From Enterovibrio norvegicus DSM 15893 (GTDB lineage Bacteria; Pseudomonadota; Gammaproteobacteria; Enterobacterales; Vibrionaceae), in NCBI RefSeq assembly GCF_900115495.1, contig NZ_FOWR01000010.1:1-64000 (forward strand): a stretch of DNA of 64,000 nucleotides. Reading direction: 5' to 3'. The translations under genes and the position numbers were made by a program. The notes under the pieces were generated by a model. It was not told the origin of the DNA, ran no database searches, and saw only the letters and a program-made list of their open reading frames with translations. Shown one piece after another: positions 8,052 to 17,486 of this stretch. Every line of letters begins with the position of its first letter. The stretch's first letter is position 1.

Positions 8052-9935
8052 CTAATTACTGCGGCTGGGTTGATAACGGTATTTCAAAAACTTCTGCGCA
8101 TTGCTGAGGATTTGGAATGCATCCTTCAGATTTCGACGCTCAAAGTCGGACAGGTTTTCAGGTTCAATGTTGTTATCAGGCTCTTGCTCACCCGCCACAT
8201 CCAAAGCTTGGTGACGAATGCGCACCGTGGAAATAAACTCCATTGCATCGCGTAAATCCGTACCCCGTCCTTTCGGCAAAATACCCGCTTCAATGATGTC
8301 ATCTAAACGTTCAAAGGAGTTTTGTGAACGTGAATCCACCGCCAACGCGTGAACACGAATCAAATCCGCCAACGGCGCGGTGCCGCGACGTTTCAGGTTC
8401 ATCGAATTCTTATGACGGCCATCTTGTTCCAACACGAAGTCTTTAAAGAAACCCAATGGTGGCGTGCGGTTCAGCGCATTTCGCGCCATGCATGCAAGAA
8501 AACGATTATTACGACGTGCCCGACGTCCTACAAAGGCTTTAAGTTGTTCTGCCCAGTTGGTCGCACCGTACACACCATCCAAGTCAAAGAAGATGTTACT
8601 GTTGAGCAAAGACTTTGGATTCGGTTGATCAATCCATTCCGCAAACGTGGCTTCCCACTCGGTGCGGGTTTTACGCCATTCAGGGTTCGTCGCCATGATG
8701 TTACCGGTACAATAGCTGTAACCACAGCGCGCAAGGCCATCACTGACGAACTTCGCCAAGTTCGCAAAATACGGTTCGTGCTCTGCGGGGTCGTATTTGT
8801 CGTCCAAGATCATCGCATTGTCTTGATCTGTCACGATCAGCTGCTCATCACGCGCCATCGAGCCCAACGCTAAGAAGCAATATCCCACCGGTGGCGGACC
8901 AAATTCTTCTTCGCCAAGCTCCAACAAACGTTGTTTAAAGCTGCGCCCAATCACCGCCATTGCAGAGCCAATCATGTGTGAGTTAGCGTCTTCTTGCACC
9001 ATGCGCGAGAAACACGCAGGCACGTCTTTCGACAAGACTTCCAAATCTTCGATAGATTGCTGACGGAAAATACTGTTCACGATCACTAAGCTGCTTTGAG
9101 ATTCGTAACGCACGATGTCAGAGAGCGCAATCACGCCAATGGGCTTTTGGTGACGTAAAATCGGCAGATGATGCAGATTGTTTCGCAGCATCAGCAACAT
9201 GGCTTCAAAAACATAGGCATTGTGATCAAGGGTGATCACTTGCGGCGTTAAGATCTCAGACACTTGGGTGTCATACGGCATGCCTTGGGCAAGAATGCGC
9301 GACCGTAAATCACGGTCGGTAAGAATGCCTAAAATACGCTGCTGTTCACGCTCGTCTTCTTCGATATCTATCGACATCACGAGCAACGAAGAAACCCCTT
9401 CTTCCGTCATGATCTGTGCGGCTTCCTGCGCGGTGGCTTCACATCCAACTGTCACAGGGTCACGCAAAATCAAATCCGTGACTTTCGATGTCGTCAGATC
9501 ATTGCTGTCTTTATGATTCTCAACGGCTTGACGCAAACGAGAGCCATCTTCGATCTCCATGAAATCGCCGAAGGTTTCGTTGTTTTCACACAGATCGTCA
9601 AACAGATCCGCAGGAATAAAGTACACCAGGCTGTCTTCAATGGCCTTTGCGGGGAAGCGAACGCGGCGGTTCATCATCAAGCCCCACTGACCGAAGATCC
9701 CCCCTTCCGTCAAACGGTTGAATAACTCCCCTTTTCGACGAAAGATCTCGACCGCGCCGCTGCGTACAACGCACAAATCATTCAGCGGCTCACCGTATTC
9801 AAAAATCTGCGTGCCTGCACGGTAATAAGAGATGTCAATTTGCTTGGCAATCGCATCTACCGTTTCCTCAACCATTTCATTAAAAGGCGCATACTGTTTG
9901 AGAAACGCTGCGATTTCTATTTGTTCCGCTTCCAT
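8052..9935 (-). CDS. cNMP-binding, CBS and DUF294 nucleotidyltransferase-like protein
   Basis: This 627-residue multidomain protein has a cyclic-nucleotide-binding domain (about 20-125, with IFGQWGLMMNRRVRF as the phosphate-binding cassette), two CBS domains (about 150-285, GILTDRDLRSR and PIGVIALSDIVR), and a nucleotidyltransferase-like DUF294 domain with GSMARDEQLIVTDQDNAMIL. A C-terminal DUF294_C helical region follows. The G-S-x5-Q and D-x-D residues are intact, so transfer activity is possible; the family is compared with GlnD uridylyltransferase. It is the first gene of a two-gene operon with the exonuclease. Confidence 0.9.
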   Translation of the reverse strand: MEAEQIEIAAFLKQYAPFNEMVEETVDAIAKQIDISYYRAGTQIFEYGEPLNDLCVVRSGAVEIFRRKGELFNRLTEGGIFGQWGLMMNRRVRFPAKAIEDSLVYFIPADLFDDLCENNETFGDFMEIEDGSRLRQAVENHKDSNDLTTSKVTDLILRDPVTVGCEATAQEAAQIMTEEGVSSLLVMSIDIEEDEREQQRILGILTDRDLRSRILAQGMPYDTQVSEILTPQVITLDHNAYVFEAMLLMLRNNLHHLPILRHQKPIGVIALSDIVRYESQSSLVIVNSIFRQQSIEDLEVLSKDVPACFSRMVQEDANSHMIGSAMAVIGRSFKQRLLELGEEEFGPPPVGYCFLALGSMARDEQLIVTDQDNAMILDDKYDPAEHEPYFANLAKFVSDGLARCGYSYCTGNIMATNPEWRKTRTEWEATFAEWIDQPNPKSLLNSNIFFDLDGVYGATNWAEQLKAFVGRRARRNNRFLACMARNALNRTPPLGFFKDFVLEQDGRHKNSMNLKRRGTAPLADLIRVHALAVDSRSQNSFERLDDIIEAGILPKGRGTDLRDAMEFISTVRIRHQALDVAGEQEPDNNIEPENLSDFERRNLKDAFQILSNAQKFLKYRYQPSRSN

Positions 9936-10001
9936 TAATTCTCAATCTCAGTGTTAGAAAGCCGCTGTTAATCGACGGCAACATAGTTAAACAAAACCAA
10001 C

Positions 10002-10034
10002 AAAATGGGGCAGGCACTTGGCCTGCCCCATTTT
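10002..10034 (-). terminator. Strong terminator after the first BCCT gene
   Basis: AAAATGGGGCAGGC and GCCTGCCCCATTTT form a perfect 14-bp stem over a 5-base loop. It lies between the end of BCCT 1 and the start of the DUF294 gene, so it separates the two minus-strand units. Confidence 0.9.
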
Positions 10035-10104
10035 CTATAGCGTCAAGTACAAAGACCTGTTTCGCTACGTCTATGGTCACCTATGTTTATGGTCACCTTC
10101 GACG

Positions 10105-11739
10105 TTAATCTCTCGGTTCAGACATCAAACCTTTGATCAACGACACACAGGACACCAAAAGCACAATGGTGAATGGGAAGCCTGTCGAGACAGCCATTGC
10201 TTGCAGGGCAACCAATCCGCCCCCCATCAGCAATACAATCGCGACCAATCCTTCGAACGTACACCAGAATACACGCTGTGGTACGGGTGCATCTACTTTA
10301 CCGCCCGCAGAAATCGTATCGATAACCAAAGAACCGGAGTCAGATGAAGTCACAAAGAACACCACCACCAACACGATACCAATGAACGACGTGATTTGAG
10401 CAAACGGCAGTGCATCAAGCATCGCGAACAATTGCAGTGGCAATGCCGCTTCTGTGACAGCCGTATAGCCATCATTCACCACTTGGTCGATCGCTGTACC
10501 ACCAAAGGCGGTCATCCAAAGCACACACGCCGCTGATGGAATAAGCAATACGCAGATGATGAACTCACGCACGGTACGACCGCGGGATACACGGGCGATA
10601 AACATGCCGACAAACGGCGACCAAGATATCCACCACGCCCAATAGAAGGCTGTCCAGCCTTGGGTAAAGTTGACATCTTCCCGCCCAAAGGGCATTGCCA
10701 ACGCGGGGAGATTCTCAAGATACGCACCAAGGTTGCTGAAGAAGCCCGTCATGATGGCAATTGTCGGCCCAGCCACAATCACGAACAGCAGCAACAAGAT
10801 GGCCAGCATCATGTTGATTTCAGACAGACGTTTTACACCCGCGTCCAAACCCGCAACCACGGAAACCAACGCTAACATGGTGATTAACACCACCAGAATA
10901 ATTTCAGTCGTCGTACCCAGTGGAGTGCCAAAGAGGAAGTTAAGACCGGATGCAGCTTGCGAAGCACCAAAGCCCAACGACGTTGCCAAACCAAACAAGG
11001 TCGCGACAACCGCCAGGATGTCGATCACATGACCAACCCAACCCCAAACACGCTCACCAAACAATGGGTAGAACACCGAGCGCATGGTCAAGGGCAGGCC
11101 CTTGTTAAACGAAAACAGCGCCAAGCCTAAGGCCAATACCGCGTAGATTGCCCATGGGTGCAAGCCCCAGTGGTAAATCGTCGCAGCCATACCAAGCTTG
11201 CGCGCTTCTTCTGCGTTGCCAGCTGCTGCACCTAACGGCGCCCAGTCTGTGCGCACGCCATTTTCAACAGCAGTACCGCCAAAAGAGGATGCATAATGGG
11301 AGAGCGGTTCTGATACGCCATAAAACATAAGACCGATGCCCATCCCTGCTGCGAACAGCATGGAGAACCAGCCAGCGTAGGTGTAGTCAGGCGTTGCCTC
11401 TGTACCGCCTAAACGGACTTTACCCAGAGGGCTTACGATCAGGAACAAACACACCGCAACAAAAATATCGCCAGCAGAGAGGAAGAACCAATCTAGATTT
11501 GATGTTAACCAACCACGCATTTCACCAAACATCGGGGCGACATCTTCTTGAAAAGCGAGGGTGACAAACACAAACAGGGTAATGAAGAGCCCTGAAATCA
11601 AGAAAACACGGTTATGGATATCGAGTCCGAACGGACCAATTTTAAGCGCAATGTTATCTTGTCCGACCTGGTAGTCGGTATCAATCGGGTTGACCTCACC
11701 ATCAGGTTTCATCAACTCTTCGTGACTTTTATCGCTCAC
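10105..11739 (-). CDS. BCCT family betaine/carnitine/choline-type transporter 1
   Basis: The 544-residue inner-membrane carrier has about 12 transmembrane helices and the BCCT hallmark segment from AFYWAWWISWSPFVGMFIAR to SRGRTVREF. The Gly-rich GMGIGLMFYGVSEPL motif marks helix 3. The start is GTG with AAAGGAG six bases upstream. BCCT proteins use sodium or proton gradients to import betaine, choline, carnitine or DMSP. The long cytosolic C-terminal osmosensing tail of BetP is absent. Its paralogue lies directly upstream, and betaine-oxidation genes lie 22 kb away. Confidence 0.93.
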   Translation of the reverse strand: MSDKSHEELMKPDGEVNPIDTDYQVGQDNIALKIGPFGLDIHNRVFLISGLFITLFVFVTLAFQEDVAPMFGEMRGWLTSNLDWFFLSAGDIFVAVCLFLIVSPLGKVRLGGTEATPDYTYAGWFSMLFAAGMGIGLMFYGVSEPLSHYASSFGGTAVENGVRTDWAPLGAAAGNAEEARKLGMAATIYHWGLHPWAIYAVLALGLALFSFNKGLPLTMRSVFYPLFGERVWGWVGHVIDILAVVATLFGLATSLGFGASQAASGLNFLFGTPLGTTTEIILVVLITMLALVSVVAGLDAGVKRLSEINMMLAILLLLFVIVAGPTIAIMTGFFSNLGAYLENLPALAMPFGREDVNFTQGWTAFYWAWWISWSPFVGMFIARVSRGRTVREFIICVLLIPSAACVLWMTAFGGTAIDQVVNDGYTAVTEAALPLQLFAMLDALPFAQITSFIGIVLVVVFFVTSSDSGSLVIDTISAGGKVDAPVPQRVFWCTFEGLVAIVLLMGGGLVALQAMAVSTGFPFTIVLLVSCVSLIKGLMSEPRD

Positions 11740-12304
11740 AGTAAACTCCTTTGTCCGTTTTGCGAGTTAAGCAAGTCAATGTCGTTCAATAGGCTTTATG
11801 CCGTGACCCTGTTGCGAATACGTGCACACTTTTCGCGCGATATATTCGAGACGATGTCGATAAAAATCGTATCAACAAGAAGCAGATTGAACGCTCACTG
11901 ACCAACTAAACACTGTAACATATCCTTAGAGTTCAATGCTTCAATAGTGAGAGATTGATCGACTTTGATTCTAGCTTTCGCTACATTTCCAGTGATTATT
12001 GCTCTTTTTTTACTCAATAAGCACCGCGACGCCTGACCACAACCATTGAACTCTAAATACTAGGTAGTCCATAGAGCATCCTATGCGTTAGCACATTTAG
12101 AAGTTGCGTGTATGCGTCCGCATCGATCCAATTTAAGCCAAGGTGCCCGTCAAGTTATGCACCCAAACTCTCTTCTTTGTTCACATTTTCTTGCGGTCAG
12201 AATAAGGCAGTGCAGAAAAATCCGACACGAAAAATAAAAAATAAAGACGGAAAGAAAAAAGAGGAAAAAAACCGGGCGACAAGCACCCGGATTTTTATGT
12301 TTCA
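11740..12304. other. Intergenic region between the two BCCT genes
   Basis: This 565-base non-coding stretch contains the promoter of BCCT 1 at its left side and the terminator of BCCT 2 at 12272-12290. The middle is AT-rich. I see no gene and no convincing operator. Confidence 0.4.
12272..12290 (-). terminator. Terminator after the second BCCT gene
   Basis: On the minus strand CCGGG and CCCGG arms are followed by a run of seven T. The stem is short but GC-only. Confidence 0.7.
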
Positions 12305-13936
12305 TTACGCGCGTGGTTCAGACATCAAGCCTTTTACCAGTGAGAACGCACAGAGAAGCAGTACGATACAGAATGGCAAACCCGTTGATACCACCATCGC
12401 TTGAAGTGCAGATAAACCGCCGCCCAGCAAGAGTGAAATCGCCACCAAACCAACAAACGTACACCAGAAGATGCGTTGTGGGATCGGGGCATCCACTTTA
12501 CCGCCCGCAGAAATCGTATCGATAACTAGCGAACCTGAATCCGAAGACGTCACGAAGAAAATCACCACCAGCACGATACCCAGCAGCGAGGTAATGCTCG
12601 ACAAAGGCAAACCATCTAGCATGGTGAACAATTGCAGTGGCAATGCCGCATCAACCACAGCACGGTAACCGTCGTTCAGTTGTTCAATCGCCGTTGTACC
12701 GAATGTTGTCATCCAAATCACGCACACTGACGTTGGAATCAGCAACACACAGACGATGAACTCACGCACGGTGCGACCACGCGAAACACGCGCGATAAAC
12801 ATACCTACGAACGGAGACCAAGACATCCACCACGCCCAGTAGAACGCAGTCCAACCTTGTGAATAGTTCGCATCTTGGCGATCAAACGGCATAGACAGCG
12901 CAGGCAGGTTTTCGAAGTACGCCACCATGTTGGTGAAGATGCTGCTGAAAATAGCCATCGTTGGACCCACAGCAATCACGAACAACATCAGCAAAGTTGC
13001 CAGACCCATGTTGATTTCAGACAAGCGTTTAACACCCGAGTCCAAACCTGCGACAACAGAACTCAACGCCAAACCCGTGATACCAATGATCAAGATGATT
13101 TGTGTTGGCGTGCCATTAGGAATGCCAAACAAGAAGTTCAAACCCGCCGCAGCCTGAGACGCACCGAAACCTAATGACGTCGCCAAACCAAACAAGGTAG
13201 CGACAACCGCAGTGATGTCGATGATGTGACCTGGCCAGCCCCAAATGCGTTCACCAAACAGCGGGTAGAACACAGAGCGCATAGTCAGTGGCAAACCTTT
13301 GTTAAACGAGAACAGTGCCAAAGACAACGCAAGCAGCGCGTAAATCGCCCATGGGTGAAGACCCCAGTGGAAAATCGTGGCAGCCATACCCAAATCTTTC
13401 GCCGCTTCTGTGCTTCCTAACGCAGCACCCAATGGGGCCCAGTCGGTACGCACACCATCAACCACATTCACACCGCCCAGTGAGGCAGCATAGTGGGACA
13501 AGGGCTCAGAAACGCCGTAGAACATCAAACCGATACCCATGCCAGCGGCAAACAGCATTGAAAACCAGCCTACGTAGGTGTAGTCAGGTTTCGCTTCTGT
13601 ACCACCAAGGCGAACTCGGCCCAAAGGCGTCACGATTAAGACTAAGCAGAGCAACACAAACACGTTACCCGCAGAAATGAAGAACCAATCCATTTGCGAG
13701 GTCAGCGTGTTACGCAGCTCGCTAAATACCGGTCCTACTGAGTTTCGGAACAGCAAAGTAACCGCAACAAACAGCGCGATTAAGGATCCCGAAACCACAA
13801 ACACTCGGTTATGAATGTCTAGGCCAAATGGGCCGATCTTCAATGCAATGTTATCTTGACCCACTTGGTAGTCGGTATCGATAGGGGTCACTGCACCATC
13901 CGGCGCCATCAACTCGTCATGGCTTTTATCACTCAC
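12305..13936 (-). CDS. BCCT family betaine/carnitine/choline-type transporter 2
   Basis: This 543-residue paralogue of the neighbouring BCCT gene shares the same N-terminus (MSDKSHDELM, TDYQVGQDNIALKIGPFGLDI) and the segment AFYWAWWMSWSPFVGMFIAR. The start is GTG with GGAG eight bases upstream. The two genes clearly arose by tandem duplication, but each has its own promoter region and terminator, so they can be expressed separately. Differences concentrate in loops and peripheral helices. The substrate is probably a betaine-type osmolyte, with the exact compound unknown. Confidence 0.93.
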   Translation of the reverse strand: MSDKSHDELMAPDGAVTPIDTDYQVGQDNIALKIGPFGLDIHNRVFVVSGSLIALFVAVTLLFRNSVGPVFSELRNTLTSQMDWFFISAGNVFVLLCLVLIVTPLGRVRLGGTEAKPDYTYVGWFSMLFAAGMGIGLMFYGVSEPLSHYAASLGGVNVVDGVRTDWAPLGAALGSTEAAKDLGMAATIFHWGLHPWAIYALLALSLALFSFNKGLPLTMRSVFYPLFGERIWGWPGHIIDITAVVATLFGLATSLGFGASQAAAGLNFLFGIPNGTPTQIILIIGITGLALSSVVAGLDSGVKRLSEINMGLATLLMLFVIAVGPTMAIFSSIFTNMVAYFENLPALSMPFDRQDANYSQGWTAFYWAWWMSWSPFVGMFIARVSRGRTVREFIVCVLLIPTSVCVIWMTTFGTTAIEQLNDGYRAVVDAALPLQLFTMLDGLPLSSITSLLGIVLVVIFFVTSSDSGSLVIDTISAGGKVDAPIPQRIFWCTFVGLVAISLLLGGGLSALQAMVVSTGLPFCIVLLLCAFSLVKGLMSEPRA

Positions 13937-14276
13937 AACTCAACTCCAATTTTTGTATTTTTGCTATTGCAGAGAAAGCACCCTCTTGTGCTTTCTTTGG
14001 ACCAGAAACTATGCCGCTTCATATTTGCTACGTAAAATGAAACTAAATGCTCATTAGCATCAAACTTTTTCATCAAAGTCAGCTACAAAACATTCACAGT
14101 CAATGGGATGGCGCATTCTGCGCATCTCGACCGATGACTTCTTTGATCTCAATCGGTTCACCCCGAGAAATCCACGAATTCACGTTCGAGTGCACAAAAA
14201 AACGCCGTGATAAACGGCGTTTTGGGGTCACGAGAAAACGGGGTATCACCCATTCATCGCGCATCAAAAAGAGCAA
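13937..14276. other. Intergenic region upstream of BCCT 2
   Basis: This 340-base stretch holds the BCCT 2 promoter and, at its right side, the terminator of the dicarboxylate symporter. No gene is supported in it. Confidence 0.4.
14200..14222 (-). terminator. Terminator of the dicarboxylate symporter gene
   Basis: AAACGCCGT pairs with ACGGCGTTT over 5 bases. A further T-run follows on the minus strand. Confidence 0.85.
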
Positions 14277-15587
14277 TTACGACTGAGTAGACGGTTTGAA
14301 TACAATACGTTCGTCTTCTTCACCCGCTTTCATGTCGTTGTAGCGATCAAGGTCAATAGCACCTTCACTCTTCGCCACAATACAGGTCACGGCACAGTCA
14401 CCGGTGATGTTCACGGCGGTGCGAATCATGTCCAGCAGACGGTCGACACCCATGATCAGTGCGATGCCTTCAAGCGGCAGACCCACTTGGTTCAATACCA
14501 TCGCCAACATCACCAAGCCAACGCCCGGCACACCCGCAGTACCGACAGACGCCAGTGTCGCGGTCAAAATTACCGTCACGTAATCGGCTAAAGACAAATC
14601 CACGTTGAAAGCTTGCGCGATAAACACGGTCGCCACACCCTGCATCATCGCCGTACCGTCCATGTTGATGGTTGCACCTAGTGGGATCGTGAACGAGGCA
14701 ATCTTGTTATCTGCCCCCATGCGGCGCGTGGTGGTTTCCATAGACACAGGAATGGTTGCGTTTGAAGACGCCGTCGAGAAGGCGAACATGATGGCATCTT
14801 CCATCTTCTTCAAGAAGGTAATTGGGCTTAGGCCACTGAACACTTTCAACAAGGTGGTGTATGTGACCAAGGCGTGCAAAATCAGCGCACTGCTTAGCAC
14901 CAAGAAGTATTCTGCCAAACTTAAAATGGCAGAGAGACCCAGTGACGTGAACAGCTTTGCCATCAAACAAAACACACCGTAAGGCGCTAGGTTCATCAAC
15001 AGCGCCACCAGCTTCAAGATCACTTCATTCAGATCACGGAAGAAAGCCGCCACACGCTCACCCGGTTTACCCGATGCACTGATCGCGATGCCGAACAATA
15101 GGGCGAAAATAATGATTTGTAGTGTGTTGCCTTCTGCCATAGAACTGATTGGGTTTGTTGGGAACATGCCAACAATGACTTCACCCAACGACGGCGCTTC
15201 AGCGGCTTGGAAACTTGATGCAGCGGAAAGGTCAGCCCCTTTGCCCGGACCAACCAATAGCGCCAAGCTCATCGCGAATGTGATCGCCAACGCCGTGGTG
15301 CCCAAGTAGAAAGTCAGGGTTTTGCCACCCAAACGGCCTAGGGTCGCGATGTCTTTCAGTGCACTGGTACCACAAACCAACGAAACAAACACCAATGGCA
15401 CAACCAGCATCTTCAAACTGGCAACAAAAATCTGGCCACCAACATCGAATAATCCATTGACGATGTAGCTATTTACGAAGCCTTCATCAGCAAACAGAAA
15501 GCGAATCGCAAACCCGGTAACAATACCCATTACCATGCCCACAAGAACGCGAGTCGTTAAGGACATCTTTTTTGTTTCCGTATTCAT
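14277..15587 (-). CDS. Dicarboxylate/amino acid:cation symporter (DAACS, SLC1-like)
   Basis: The 436-residue inner-membrane protein shows the DAACS core: FSTASSNATIPVSMETT (re-entrant loop 1 with the serine-rich motif) and IPLGATINMDGTAMMQG (helix 7 NMDGT sodium site), followed by GVPGVGLVMLAMVL. These transporters import C4-dicarboxylates, glutamate or aspartate with sodium or protons. ATG 15587 is chosen since GGAG precedes it and translation starts as MNTETKKMSLTTRV; an upstream in-frame start would add 17 residues of unlikely sequence. Confidence 0.9.
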   Translation of the reverse strand: MNTETKKMSLTTRVLVGMVMGIVTGFAIRFLFADEGFVNSYIVNGLFDVGGQIFVASLKMLVVPLVFVSLVCGTSALKDIATLGRLGGKTLTFYLGTTALAITFAMSLALLVGPGKGADLSAASSFQAAEAPSLGEVIVGMFPTNPISSMAEGNTLQIIIFALLFGIAISASGKPGERVAAFFRDLNEVILKLVALLMNLAPYGVFCLMAKLFTSLGLSAILSLAEYFLVLSSALILHALVTYTTLLKVFSGLSPITFLKKMEDAIMFAFSTASSNATIPVSMETTTRRMGADNKIASFTIPLGATINMDGTAMMQGVATVFIAQAFNVDLSLADYVTVILTATLASVGTAGVPGVGLVMLAMVLNQVGLPLEGIALIMGVDRLLDMIRTAVNITGDCAVTCIVAKSEGAIDLDRYNDMKAGEEDERIVFKPSTQS

Positions 15588-16059
15588 CCCAGAATACTCC
15601 TCTCTAAAATTTACTTTCTTATCACAATATTTTGCCAAGAGAGTAGCAGTGTCTTTGCATATAGCATGAAGTCCTTTTTTTGGTCTCGATCACCATTTTT
15701 GCGCCACGTCACACATTTGGCAGGGGCGAGCAACACATTGAAAACAAAGAAATAACAATAACTGCGTAAGTCTGTGTGTTTTTTAATCTCGCTGAATGTT
15801 CAAAGATTTAGACACGTCATCACCCCCCCTTCCTAGCGGTCACACAAGGGCAAAGCATCAGCATGAAGGTAACGCAAAAAGGAACATGCACTCGTCGCCA
15901 GTGAAAGAGACAGCAATGGTGGCGAGCCGCACTGAAGACGGGCATGAAAGAGAAGTGAACATTTGGACAAAAAAAGAGAGAGGTCCCCCTCTCTCTGGAT
16001 AATCAATCGACGGCCAAATCGGGGCGTGACGCCCATCCAAAAGGACGATTCAGAAAAGA
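15588..16059. other. Intergenic region with a terminator
   Basis: This 470-base stretch separates the symporter and the metal permease, both on the minus strand. It holds the symporter promoter on the left and the permease terminator at 15975-15996. Small ORFs here look like noise. Confidence 0.4.
15975..15996 (-). terminator. Terminator of the metal permease gene
   Basis: AGAGAGAGG and CCTCTCTCT form a 9-bp stem. T residues follow on the minus strand. Confidence 0.8.
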
Positions 16060-17259
16060 CTATTCAAAAAGGAAAAAGTAGCTGTACGCCGCAATGAGTG
16101 CAGGCACTGTTGAATACAGCGTTGCCATCATCGCCGCTTTGGGTGCGAGCGCAATGGCGGGAAATAGCGCATCACCGTCATTCGAAATCGCGTTTCCGAC
16201 TTGCGCAGACATCGGCACTGCCCCGCTGATGTACAAGCTGGTCACTAAGATTTGAGGGCCACACCCCGGCAATAACCCAACCGCAACCCCCATGAACGGC
16301 ATCAGTGCGCCCCAGCCGCCAAAGACGTTTGACAGTTCAATGTCGAGCCCCAATATCGTCAATTCAAATGCAAGGAAAGCAGCAATCACCCATACAGTGA
16401 CAAAGTTAGTGTCTTGAGCAACACGCTGGAACAAGTGCGATTGACGGCATTTGGGATCTTCACCCACCACAGATTCGTAGGTATTCACTTCCCGTTGCAA
16501 CGACCAAAACGTCACGGTAATCACCGCCAATGCCGCCCCTAGCATTTCAGATGTCCCGGCTGGCAGGCGGAACACACTATCCGTATCCAATTGAAATGAG
16601 CCGAGCAACGCCATCACCATGGCAGGTAAAACAAGCCACTGCCAAAACCGACCTTGCGCATTAATAAACCCATGTTCAGATAGCGCTGCCTCTGATTCAT
16701 CACTGGAATCTAGGTGTTTGCTGCGCGCGACCTTTGGACGAAGAAAATCGCCCCCGTGGATACGATCAACAACCACACCTGATATCAGGCCAACCACAAA
16801 GCCCAATCCCACCATCATAAAACCGTCCATGGGGCGGGTCGCGAGCAACAAGAATGCCGCATCCCCCATGGTGGCAGTCAACACAGCCACGACGGCACCA
16901 AAACTCAAGTTACCGCGAACATATTGGGTAATCACCACAATCGCGCCGCCGCACCCAGGGAGCGCCCCCATAAATGCGGCGAACAAGACTTGCAGCGAGC
17001 TCCGCGTTGAGAGTTGTTTCGTCCATGTCCCTTGACGGTCAAATTTGTCGGTTAAATAGTGAAACAGCGCTAAGGTCGCCGCCACATACGCGGCAACTTG
17101 CCAAAAAGCATCAGACAACACACTCAAACTTAATGCACGGGTAGGCGCCGCCATCAGCAAAGCCATCAAAACCACAGGAAATACCAAGCGACGATTTTTT
17201 AGCGTCCAGTTTTGCTGTTTTACGATGGGCAAAAGATATTTAGAGACAAGTGTTGTCAT
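16060..17259 (-). CDS. Putative 10-TM metal permease (ArsP_2 / 'putative manganese transporter' family)
   Basis: This 399-residue membrane protein has two internally related halves, each with a Gly-Cys-Gly motif: GALPGCGGAIVVITQY and VGLLPGCGPQILVTSLY. Each is followed by a G-N/D-A type motif (TATMGDAAF, GNAISNDGDALFP). This matches the family Pfam calls ArsP_2, a predicted 10-TM heavy-metal exporter, also annotated as putative manganese transporter. Direction and substrate are unproven. A near-perfect Fur box sits 27 bases upstream, which implies iron-dependent repression. It is a single-gene unit with its own terminator. Confidence 0.75.
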   Translation of the reverse strand: MTTLVSKYLLPIVKQQNWTLKNRRLVFPVVLMALLMAAPTRALSLSVLSDAFWQVAAYVAATLALFHYLTDKFDRQGTWTKQLSTRSSLQVLFAAFMGALPGCGGAIVVITQYVRGNLSFGAVVAVLTATMGDAAFLLLATRPMDGFMMVGLGFVVGLISGVVVDRIHGGDFLRPKVARSKHLDSSDESEAALSEHGFINAQGRFWQWLVLPAMVMALLGSFQLDTDSVFRLPAGTSEMLGAALAVITVTFWSLQREVNTYESVVGEDPKCRQSHLFQRVAQDTNFVTVWVIAAFLAFELTILGLDIELSNVFGGWGALMPFMGVAVGLLPGCGPQILVTSLYISGAVPMSAQVGNAISNDGDALFPAIALAPKAAMMATLYSTVPALIAAYSYFFLFE

Positions 17260-17285
17260 TCTTGGCCTTAACCTTTAAATCTTAA

Positions 17286-17300
17286 TGAGAATGATTATCA
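17286..17300 (-). promoter_or_regulatory. Fur box upstream of the metal permease
   Basis: TGAGAATGATTATCA matches the 7-1-7 Fur consensus TGATAATnATTATCA at 13 of its 14 defined positions. It lies 27-41 bases upstream of the permease start codon, within the likely core promoter, where Fur-Fe(II) would block transcription. Confidence 0.75.
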
Positions 17301-17355
17301 ATATAATTTAAAAGTTAGAAATTGCAACTTTGTTTTGAATAGATTGCTCGATCTT

Positions 17356-17398
17356 GAGAAGCGAGAAGCGAGAAGCGAGAAGCGAGAAGCGAGAAAGC
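17356..17398. repeat. Tandem heptamer repeat GAGAAGC
   Basis: Five perfect head-to-tail copies of GAGAAGC (17356-17390) are followed by one copy with an extra A. The array is non-coding and lies between the VOC gene terminator and the Fur-box promoter of the permease. Confidence 0.9.
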
Positions 17399-17426
17399 GT
17401 GACGTGCTGAGAAAAGAAAGCAAAGA

Positions 17427-17464
17427 CAAAAACGCCCCACTGAACATTGTGCTCTCAACAGGGC
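17427..17464 (-). terminator. Probable terminator of the VOC gene
   Basis: On the minus strand GCCCTGTTGAG can pair with TTCAGTGGGGC, including several G-T wobbles, and is followed by TTTTTG. Confidence 0.55.
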
Positions 17465-17486
17465 AATCTATAGCGGATTGATCGAT

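Noticed and set aside
12313-13680. Several plus-strand ORFs across BCCT 2
   Set aside because: They are antisense to a well-defined transporter and have His/Gln/Arg-rich shadow composition.
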